NCBI GenBank assembly: GCA_041662485.1 | Contig: JBAZSJ010000014.1 | Location: 35,616-99,615 of the forward strand | Direction of reading: 5' to 3' | From: Rariglobus sp041662485 | GTDB lineage: Bacteria > Verrucomicrobiota > Verrucomicrobiia > Opitutales > Opitutaceae | DNA length: 64,000 nt | Part shown: positions 57,628-64,000 of the stretch, piece after piece | Layout of the letters: each line of letters begins with the position of its first letter | How positions within the stretch are numbered: the first letter of the stretch is position 1 | The notes under the pieces: generated by a model | Seen by the model: the letters and a program-made list of their open reading frames with translations, nothing else | Database searches by the model: none | Told to the model about the DNA's origin: nothing | Position numbers and translations under genes: made by a program

Positions 57628-57924
57628 GTGGAAATCCGCCCGGCGGATTTCCACGAGGTCGGCCTTGCCGGAAAGACCGAGGGAGTCGGAGAAGAGCGGG
57701 AGGACGCGGAGCAGTTCCCATCCCGCTCGGTGCTCGTAGCCGGGGTGATCGACGGCTTCGTGGGCGAGGTTGCCTAAGACGGTATGCTCGTTGTCCACGA
57801 ACACACGCTCGGCGTGGATGAGGTAGGCCCGCCGCTCGCAATAAAGCTGATGGTTGAGCGCAGAGAGAGGGAGGCTCTCACGGGCGACGGACGGCGTGCG
57901 CTCAACCGGGGGATGTCCGCTCAT
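57220..57924 (-). CDS. cas4: CRISPR-associated exonuclease Cas4 with repeat-coded insertions
   Basis: 234 residues. Cas4/RecB features: 'PLSALNHQLYCERRAYLIHAERVFVDNEHTVLGNLAHEAVD' (first Fe-S Cys, His), 'VEARPVEYKKGPARRW' (the catalytic Lys region), 'VQLCAQALCLEEMLG' and the C-terminal Cys cluster 'PQCEGCSLHGVCLPEA'. It trims prespacers and checks the PAM. Two peptides, 'ISNLKSQINDRPP' just before the catalytic strand and 'ISNLRSQISNPAAPP' before the Fe-S cluster, come from AT-rich repeats inserted in frame. All catalytic elements remain. Confidence 0.96.
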   Translation of the reverse strand: MSGHPPVERTPSVARESLPLSALNHQLYCERRAYLIHAERVFVDNEHTVLGNLAHEAVDHPGYEHRAGWELLRVLPLFSDSLGLSGKADLVEIRRADFHESQISNLKSQINDRPPVVEARPVEYKKGPARRWSNDHVQLCAQALCLEEMLGLHIPAGLVFHVASALRTEVVFDEALRALTLVTISNLRSQISNPAAPPAVLKPQCEGCSLHGVCLPEAAAAPSRRARLYEPREY

Positions 57925-57932
57925 TTTAGGAC

Positions 57933-58883
57933 TTAGAGCAGTTCAAGAACTTCGACATTTGCCGGGATGCCCGTGCGGTCGATAGTCACGGTATAGTCAT
58001 TGAATGAGCGTGGAATGCCACCAGCCGCCTTGCAGGCATCGGAGAGTTCAACTTTCACCGCATTGAACAGTTTGTGAGCGGGTGCGTTGCCTAGTTTGGA
58101 CTCGTGCTTGAAGACGAACAGTTTTTGCGCGGCCATAAGTCCACGTGAAGCTGAACGGTCGAGATCGAACAGAGTGCCTTGGGCTGATTCATCCGGTTTG
58201 GATCGACCGGCGAGTGCACGGAGCAGGAGGTTGAGATCGGCTTCGGTAAATCCGGTGCCGGCGGCTTCTTGAGGGGAGATGAATCCTTGAGTGGCGTAGA
58301 GGCCGTAGGGAACGATGGATTTGCGGCCGAGCGTGCCGGTGATGTCGCCGTGTTTCTTGATTTGTTCGTCGGCTTCTTTGGTGGTCGTCACGGCCTTGCG
58401 GGAGATGGCGACTTCCTGTTGGGCGATGGGGTGATAGCTGCGGGCGAAGGTGATTTGCGCGGGGCCGCGCACCTGGCCGCAGTTGATGTCGGTGGACATG
58501 ACGGCGCCGAAGGTGCGGACGTCGTAAAAGTTGCCGCACATCCAAGCGCGGGCGGCGACTTGGTCGGCGTATTTTTTGTCCTTGGGCTTTTTGTCGATGG
58601 CGTCGTAGGCCTGCTGGTGGATGGCGTTGAGCACGCGTTTTTCGGGACCGCCCTTGGTCTGGAAATAGATGGCGTAGCCGGCTTCCGGTCCGTTGGGAGT
58701 GTCCTTGGCCGCGATGACGTAGTCGCGGATTTTGCGTTTGATGCAACCGTCGGTCACGAGGCCCTGAAAGGTTTGGGGATCGACGCGAGGCAGGTTGCCG
58801 GCGTCGGGATCGCCGTTGGGATTACCGTCGGTGACGTCGAAGAGATAGAGGAAGTCGTAACGATTTTGGATGGTTTCAGACAT
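57933..58883 (-). CDS. cas7c: Cascade backbone protein Cas7 (Csd2, type I-C)
   Basis: 316 residues: 'RYDFLYLFDVTDGNPNGDPDAGNLPRVDPQTFQGLVTDGCIKRKIRDYV' is the Csd2 signature, then 'FGAVMSTDINCGQVRGPAQITFARSYHPI' and 'TGLGRKSIVPYGLYATQGFISPQEA'-type residues. Several copies coat the crRNA in the I-C Cascade. It lies between cas8c (38 bp upstream) and cas4 (8 bp downstream). Confidence 0.97.
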   Translation of the reverse strand: MSETIQNRYDFLYLFDVTDGNPNGDPDAGNLPRVDPQTFQGLVTDGCIKRKIRDYVIAAKDTPNGPEAGYAIYFQTKGGPEKRVLNAIHQQAYDAIDKKPKDKKYADQVAARAWMCGNFYDVRTFGAVMSTDINCGQVRGPAQITFARSYHPIAQQEVAISRKAVTTTKEADEQIKKHGDITGTLGRKSIVPYGLYATQGFISPQEAAGTGFTEADLNLLLRALAGRSKPDESAQGTLFDLDRSASRGLMAAQKLFVFKHESKLGNAPAHKLFNAVKVELSDACKAAGGIPRSFNDYTVTIDRTGIPANVEVLELL

Positions 58884-58921
58884 GGGAGGAATGAGTTGAA
58901 GATAGACGATGTTGAGTGGAA

Positions 58922-60760
58922 TCAGGCGGACTCGGCGGTTTCCGTATCGGCGTCAGGTTTTTGACGGCGGGTCAGGGTGCGTTGGTAATAGAAGCCAAGA
59001 GCGAATTCGCCTTGGGCGACGGGATTGTTGGTCGAGGGAAAGCCGCCGCGTTCGACGATGGCGGCCACGATTTCGGTGAGCTGGTTTTCGAACCAGCCGG
59101 CGAGGCCGGGTTTGTCGGGCCGGAATTTGCCGAGGTGTGGCTGCGCCTTGGCAAGGAGGAGTCCGAACACGCTGCCGGGTGTGGCGGAGGCCCCGGCATA
59201 GAATTTGGAGACGACGGTGGAGTTAGTTTCGCCAAGGGCGGTGTTTTGAATGCCTTGGAGGACACGGAGCAGGCGGCCGCAGTGGAAAGCGACGCCGAGT
59301 TTGGATAGGTCGGGTTCTGGGTTCATGAGTGGTGAGTTGGGTGAAAGGCGGAGAAGAGCGCAGCGGATGAGCGCGGCGCGAACGGGATGAACGTCGCCAG
59401 CGGCAGGGATGCGGGAGACGGCGGTGACAAGCAGATGGAGAGGAAGCGGACGACCGGTGAGAGCGGCTTCCCAAAGGAGTTGGCGCTGTTGAGCGATTTC
59501 GGTTTTTGCGCTCTCTCCTTTGCCCTGAAGGCAAGCCGAGAGCTGCCAAAGCGGCCAGCGGGAGTGCAGTGCGCCTGCCTCGGCGATTACTTGTTTGTTC
59601 TGATCCTGCAAGGTGCGGTCGAGGGGAACCGTGAGATCGGCGAACCATTGTTCGACATGGGTGCGAGCAACGGGAAGCGCTTGGTCGATCCATGAGCGAA
59701 CCACGGTGCGGGCACTGCTGCCGCTGAGGGCGAGACAGTAAAAGCGCGAGGCGTCGGCGGCTTGGGCGGCGTCGAGTTGGCCGGTGTGCGGGCCGGAGAA
59801 GACCCGCTTGGCGGCGATGGGAACGGCGGACGGTGCGGGTGCTTCCGGGTCTTCGGCGAGCAGGTCGTCCCACGTGCCGAGTTCGATAGCTTTTCCGGGA
59901 TTGAGGGTGGCGAGCGGTTGGTCGGACCAGAACAGGTAAATCGTGTCGGCAGTGCGCGTGTGATAGTCGGGGTTACGCTTGTCACCGAGCCAGTTGACGG
60001 CGCGAACGTAGCCCTCGACCGCGTCTTCGGACATGGGGCTGACGGTGGCTGATTCGAAACCGTAACTACCGAATGCGGGCTTGTTGCTTGAAACCAAGGC
60101 CGTGCCGGTGGGGTTGCCACCGGGGGCGACGGTGATGCGTGCGCCATGGGCGGCGACGGGGACGCAGAGTTTGCCTGTTACCATGCAGGGCACGAGGGCG
60201 GCCGATTCGTCGGGAGTTTCTTCGATGTCGGTGTCGGTTCCGGACTGGCGTTCACGCCACCACGCTTGCACGGCGGGCCATTCGGGCATGAGGGCCGAGC
60301 CTTCGATGCCTTCGACCATAAATGTTACCCAGTCGGAGGGTTTTTGCTCGGCGAGACGGGCGATGAGATCGGCGCGAGTCGCTTCGTCGGTGTGGAGGCG
60401 TTCCAAGAAAGTTAGCACCGGAGGAATGCCGGGATGGGGGGCGTCGGCGTGAACTTGGGCGAGTTGATCGCGGAAAAGCTGCTGGGTCTGGATAGCGAAT
60501 TTATTGGCTTCGGGATCGAAGCCGGGCACGACGCGACCGAGAGTATCGGCACCGAGGCAGGCGATGGCTTTGGAGCCGCGAAACGGGAGTTTGGCGACCT
60601 TGACGATTCGCTTGTTGGTCTTGTCGGTCAGTGTGACGACCGAGGCCAGAGAGCCATCGGCTCGCAGCAGTAAGGCGCAGTGCAGGGTCTTTTCCTCGAA
60701 GGCAGTATCACCGAGGAGGCCCCGCGCTTTGGCGAAGCGATAAAGGGCGGGAAAGATCAT
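58922..60760 (-). CDS. cas8c: Cascade large subunit Cas8c (Csd1)
   Basis: 612 residues, normal for Csd1. Begins 'MIFPALYRFAKARGLLGDTAFEEKTLHCALLLRADGSLASVVTLTD', then 'NPDYHTRTADTIYLFWSDQ' and 'FYCLALSGSSARTVVRSWIDQALPVARTHVEQWFADLTVPL'. The C-terminal 'NPVAQGEFALGFYYQRTLTR' is typical. It recognises the PAM and recruits Cas3; in I-C an internal start often makes a separate Cas11c from its 3' part. Overlaps the cas5c stop by 4 bp. Confidence 0.97.
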   Translation of the reverse strand: MIFPALYRFAKARGLLGDTAFEEKTLHCALLLRADGSLASVVTLTDKTNKRIVKVAKLPFRGSKAIACLGADTLGRVVPGFDPEANKFAIQTQQLFRDQLAQVHADAPHPGIPPVLTFLERLHTDEATRADLIARLAEQKPSDWVTFMVEGIEGSALMPEWPAVQAWWRERQSGTDTDIEETPDESAALVPCMVTGKLCVPVAAHGARITVAPGGNPTGTALVSSNKPAFGSYGFESATVSPMSEDAVEGYVRAVNWLGDKRNPDYHTRTADTIYLFWSDQPLATLNPGKAIELGTWDDLLAEDPEAPAPSAVPIAAKRVFSGPHTGQLDAAQAADASRFYCLALSGSSARTVVRSWIDQALPVARTHVEQWFADLTVPLDRTLQDQNKQVIAEAGALHSRWPLWQLSACLQGKGESAKTEIAQQRQLLWEAALTGRPLPLHLLVTAVSRIPAAGDVHPVRAALIRCALLRLSPNSPLMNPEPDLSKLGVAFHCGRLLRVLQGIQNTALGETNSTVVSKFYAGASATPGSVFGLLLAKAQPHLGKFRPDKPGLAGWFENQLTEIVAAIVERGGFPSTNNPVAQGEFALGFYYQRTLTRRQKPDADTETAESA

Positions 60761-61479
60761 GTGGAGACGCGTTTGAAGAGGTTGGTGCGCATGGCGGCGA
60801 CATCGAGCACACCCGCATCGAGGCGGGCCGGGGCGAAGAGAGCTTCCTTTTTCGGATAAACGCCGGGCGCGACAGCGGAGCCGTAATCGAGATCATAGAG
60901 CATGATGCCGAGGTCGCGTGTGTCCGGGGTAGGCGTTTCTTCGCCTTCGGGTAAAGCGAAGTGTGCGGCGAATTCTCGGATGCCGAGGCAGGGCTGGCGG
61001 AAGCATTGACCGGACGATGCGCGGCGATTGAACATCTGCTCATATTTGCGCGCGTTGTCTTCAGGAGTGGGCTTAAGGACGATCAAGCGGGCCTCGATGA
61101 GGTAGGCGACTTCGCGGAGAATCACGCTGTTGCGCTGCGTGCGGTTCTCGCCCTGCACATCGTCGCGGCCGGCCGAATCGACGAGATAAGGCGTGAACGT
61201 GGCTGGGTCTTTCATCCAGTTATTCACCCCGGAGGCACCGCGCACGCTGACGGTGTCTTGGATTTCGTTGCGGCGGACAGAGACGAACTGGATAGGGCGC
61301 AGAACGCTGATGCGGTCGATTTCAAAGCGGATCTGCGGTTTCCAGAAAATGGATTCGAGGATGCCGCGTGCGGCGGACGGCGTCATCACCGGGTAGGACA
61401 CGCGTTCGACGCGCATCGAGGGTTCGGTGAAGCAGGCGAAATCGCCCCAGACTTTGAGTTGGAGGGGAACGGAGTGCAT
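60757..61479 (-). CDS. cas5c: Cas5c (Cas5d), crRNA-processing Cascade subunit
   Basis: 240 residues from ATG 61479: 'MHSVPLQLKVWGDFACFTEPSMRVERVSYPVMTPSAARGILESIFWKPQIRFEIDRISVLRPIQFVSVRRNEIQDTV'. The C-terminal half 'CFRQPCLGIREFAAHFALPEG' and 'LGIMLYDLDYGSAVAPGVYPKKEALFAPARL' complete the I-C Cas5 pattern. In I-C systems Cas5 takes the Cas6 role and cuts the pre-crRNA at the repeat hairpin, which fits the absence of cas6. It is 7 bp downstream of cas3. Confidence 0.97.
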   Translation of the reverse strand: MHSVPLQLKVWGDFACFTEPSMRVERVSYPVMTPSAARGILESIFWKPQIRFEIDRISVLRPIQFVSVRRNEIQDTVSVRGASGVNNWMKDPATFTPYLVDSAGRDDVQGENRTQRNSVILREVAYLIEARLIVLKPTPEDNARKYEQMFNRRASSGQCFRQPCLGIREFAAHFALPEGEETPTPDTRDLGIMLYDLDYGSAVAPGVYPKKEALFAPARLDAGVLDVAAMRTNLFKRVST

Positions 61480-61486
61480 GAGATGT

Positions 61487-63730
61487 TTAGATGCTAAAGA
61501 GTTCGGGTGGCGGTTCGTTGAAGTGGAGGTAGCCACATTCAGAGTCGTAGCTGCCTTGGGTGAGATAGAGGCCGTTGTGCAGGCGACGGATTTTTGGGGA
61601 AAAGTTCGCGGCGCGTTCCACGTCGCGGGTGCGGAGGTTGACGCAATAACGGGCGGCTCGGCGGAAGAAGGCGCGGGAGGGCGGTGCGTATTCGTTTTCT
61701 TGCACCTCTGCATGGAGGGCTCGTCCCGTCTCCCCCCAATCGGTGAGCACCTGGCAGGTGTCGGAGTCGATCCAGCGATAGCGCTCGCCGATCTGGCGGT
61801 AGGATAAATCGCGGCTGAGTTGAGCGATGTTTTCGCGGTCGCGAGTGGTGGTTTGATACAGTGCGGCGAAGTAGGTGGAGATTAAGTCGGGCGGCAGGTT
61901 GGCGGCGAGTTCCTTGGGCATCAGGCCGCGGGCGATTTCGATACCGCGCCGATACGTGCCCGGCGGGCTGGTCATGCCGTCCAAGGTAAAAACGAAGACG
62001 GCGCCGAGGCGCGGCTGTTGGTCGGCGTCCAGGAGTCGGCCTTCGCGGTTGCAGCGGCCGGCGGCTTGGATGATCGCATCGAGCGGGGCGGATTCGCGCC
62101 AGACTTCAGGAAAATCCACGTCCACGCCGGCCTCGATGAGTTGAGTGGAGATAACGAGACAGCGTTGGCCGGTGCGAAGGCGCTGACGCACGCCGTCCAG
62201 CACGTCGAGTCGATGGGCCGGACACATCAGAGTGGAGAGATGGTAAACACCTTCATTGCGCAGGCGGTGGAAGAGTTCCCAGGCGGCGCGCCGGGTGTTG
62301 ACGATGGTCAGGGCTTGATGCTTCGGGGCGAGGGTGGCGACGAGTTGTTCCAGTGAGAGCGGTTGGGGCAGGCGTTCATAACGGGTTCGCGCGAATGGCG
62401 GCTGGTTGTGCAGTTGCCAGTCGTGCGGGATGATTTCAGTCACCGTTTCAAACCCTTCTGGGAAAGCATTGCCGCGAAGAAAGGCCGGCTGGGTGGCGGT
62501 GCAGAAAACGAGCGAGGTGCGACCTATCTCAACCAAGGCGCGCAGGCGGCGGAGCGAAGGGTCGAGGAGTTCGGGCGGGAAGGTCTGGCATTCGTCGAAA
62601 ATGACGACCGCATTGGTGAAGCGGTGCAGCTTGCGGCACGCGGAAGGCCGGTGGTTGTGCAGGCTTTCGAAGAACTGGACGTTGGTCGTCAGAATAAACG
62701 GGTGATCCCAATTTTCGGCGGCAAGGCGCGAGCGGCGGGCGGCGAGGCCGGATTCTTCGTCGTCGGCTTTCTGCCATTCGGCGAGGCTGTGGTGTTCAAG
62801 CACGGTATCAGGGCCGAACGCTTTGCGGAATACGTCGGCGTTTTGCTCCAAGATGGACGTGAAAGGAATCACGTAGATGATTCGCTCGAAGCCGTTCTTG
62901 ATCGCGTGATCGAGAGCAAACTGTGCGGACGCGAGGGTTTTGGCTCCGCCAGTCGGAACGGTGAGAGAAAAAACTCCCGGTGGATATTCGGTGGCAGCGG
63001 CGGCGCACCGTGCGGTGATTCGCGTGCGATATCCTGCGAGTGACTCGGGGGAAGCGGGTGCTGGAAAGTTGGCCAAGTGCGCATGTAAGCGGTCGCGCAG
63101 TTCGGTGAGAGGCGGATGTGGTTGTCGAATCGCGGGACGGCCGGATTGGGTTGCCGAGTGGGATTCGGTGTCGAGGCGGTCCGCATCTACGAGAGCGGAT
63201 AGTAGAAGTCGGGTGCGTAGTTCGCTTTGTTCGGTTGAGGAAACCGGCGACGGAGTGAACGAGGGCGGGAGGCTGGAAACGTCGCTCTGGAAGCGACGCA
63301 AGCATGTCTGCAAGACTTCATGTTGCTCTGCACGCAAAGCACGAAGTTTTGGTTCGATAGCCGCCCAGTCGAAGAGTCCTGCGTGATGGCCTGCGATTAG
63401 GTTGGCGAGTGATTCGGATTTGGAGTGCAGAATCGCGCCGCCATAAATCGCGTGTTGAGTTTCGGCGCTGCTGGAACGTTCGCCGCGCAGGTAGGATTGG
63501 AATTCGTCGCGGTATTTTCCCAGATCATGCAGCAGGCCGGCGAGGTGGGCTTCGGGTTCGGCACCGAAGGGCTTGGCGAAGGCGGCGGCGAGCTTGGCTA
63601 CGTTTTGCAGGTGCTCGGCGAGCGGCTGCCATTGGCCGGAGCTTTCGGGGAGGCGGTTGCCTTGTTCATCCTCCGCCGTGTGCGCGTAATAACGCCGCGG
63701 CAGGCTGGGAGGGGTTTGGGCATCCACCAT
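61487..63730 (-). CDS. cas3: CRISPR-associated helicase-nuclease Cas3
   Basis: 747 residues, HD nuclease fused to the helicase. HD domain: 'YYAHTAEDEQGN', 'WQPLAEHLQNVAKLAAAF', 'AHLAGLLHDLGKYRDEFQ', 'AIYGGAILH' and 'LIAGHHAGLFD'. Helicase: motif I 'SLTVPTGGAKTLASAQFAL', motif II 'AVVIFDECQTFPPELL', motif III 'LVFCTATQPAF' and motif VI 'LIEAGVDVDFPEVWRESAPLDAIIQAAGRCNREG'. It degrades DNA bound by Cascade. First gene of the operon. All essential motifs are intact, so interference should be functional. Confidence 0.98.
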   Translation of the reverse strand: MVDAQTPPSLPRRYYAHTAEDEQGNRLPESSGQWQPLAEHLQNVAKLAAAFAKPFGAEPEAHLAGLLHDLGKYRDEFQSYLRGERSSSAETQHAIYGGAILHSKSESLANLIAGHHAGLFDWAAIEPKLRALRAEQHEVLQTCLRRFQSDVSSLPPSFTPSPVSSTEQSELRTRLLLSALVDADRLDTESHSATQSGRPAIRQPHPPLTELRDRLHAHLANFPAPASPESLAGYRTRITARCAAAATEYPPGVFSLTVPTGGAKTLASAQFALDHAIKNGFERIIYVIPFTSILEQNADVFRKAFGPDTVLEHHSLAEWQKADDEESGLAARRSRLAAENWDHPFILTTNVQFFESLHNHRPSACRKLHRFTNAVVIFDECQTFPPELLDPSLRRLRALVEIGRTSLVFCTATQPAFLRGNAFPEGFETVTEIIPHDWQLHNQPPFARTRYERLPQPLSLEQLVATLAPKHQALTIVNTRRAAWELFHRLRNEGVYHLSTLMCPAHRLDVLDGVRQRLRTGQRCLVISTQLIEAGVDVDFPEVWRESAPLDAIIQAAGRCNREGRLLDADQQPRLGAVFVFTLDGMTSPPGTYRRGIEIARGLMPKELAANLPPDLISTYFAALYQTTTRDRENIAQLSRDLSYRQIGERYRWIDSDTCQVLTDWGETGRALHAEVQENEYAPPSRAFFRRAARYCVNLRTRDVERAANFSPKIRRLHNGLYLTQGSYDSECGYLHFNEPPPELFSI

Positions 63731-64000
63731 GCCGTGAGACAGTTCCGACGTTCAGGCGGAGTCAAGGCAGTGCAGGCTGTTTGCATGGGATTTTCCGAGG
63801 GCGGATACAGCGGCAGGGCGGTTGATGTCCGAAAAAACGGGGTTTCCCGCCTCCTGCGCATGGGAAAACAATGTTAAGGAGCCTCTGAAAAACGATCCGT
63901 TATTGCCGTGCGATGAGCACGACGGGTTTTTGAGCGGGAGAGAAACGGAAAAACCGGCAGGGAATCGTCATTTTTCGAGTGGTTTGGGGTGATTGCGAGA
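63731..64000. other. Region upstream of cas3, no gene supported
   Basis: 270 bp that should hold the cas operon promoter. No promoter or repeat can be assigned with confidence. Overlapping short open frames on either strand lack family resemblance. Confidence 0.5.

Overview
The window looks like chromosomal DNA of a high-GC Gram-negative bacterium of the Verrucomicrobiota, most likely Opitutaceae. The reasons are a Minf_1886-family protein, a fused LpxC-FabZ followed by lpxA (lipid A synthesis), secreted proteins with calcium-type and FN3 repeats, and numerous lipoproteins. This assignment rests on recognised families and not on a database search. No rRNA or tRNA gene was seen.

Layout. 1-4.0 kb: an OB-fold protein and gatCAB. 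4.1-12.8 kb: a co-directional run of envelope proteins (thioredoxin-like, DUF4139, a lipoprotein, a secreted protein) that ends in an OmpR/PhoB-type two-component system. Two of the upstream regions carry CTGACAA direct repeats at an exact 11-bp pitch, which are candidate binding sites for that regulator. 12.9-30.6 kb: mainly housekeeping genes, namely a Fur-like regulator, M16 protease, NAD kinase, TlyA, a DNA glycosylase, an M24 peptidase, a Nudix enzyme, RlmJ, Hsp20 and a lipid/glycosyl operon. 30.8-36.75 kb: an accessory island with an XRE regulator, a 1472-residue secreted protein ending in an AHH/SitA6-like nuclease toxin domain, two immunity-type genes and the 3' remnant of a third. 36.8-52.8 kb: serpin, miaA, TolC, a PpiD-like chaperone, YihY, argS, thymidine phosphorylase, carbonic anhydrase, an EF-P variant, lpxC-fabZ and lpxA. 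53-64 kb: a complete type I-C CRISPR-Cas system (cas3-cas5-cas8c-cas7-cas4-cas1-cas2, all on the minus strand) with 19 identical 37-bp repeats. A four-helix-bundle gene sits between cas4 and cas1.

The most pervasive non-coding signal is a set of short palindromes of REP type. They have a GTAG or GTGG head, a hairpin whose stem varies with compensation, and often occur as inverted pairs (REPINs). At least 17 loci are present, one pair lying in frame inside miaA and a decayed pair inside the start region of a secreted protein. No RAYT transposase is in the window. Two MITE-like elements of about 161 bp, a 4 x 21-bp tandem palindrome array and a cluster of TTTGAAATTTGAGATC-type repeats inside the cas operon are also present.
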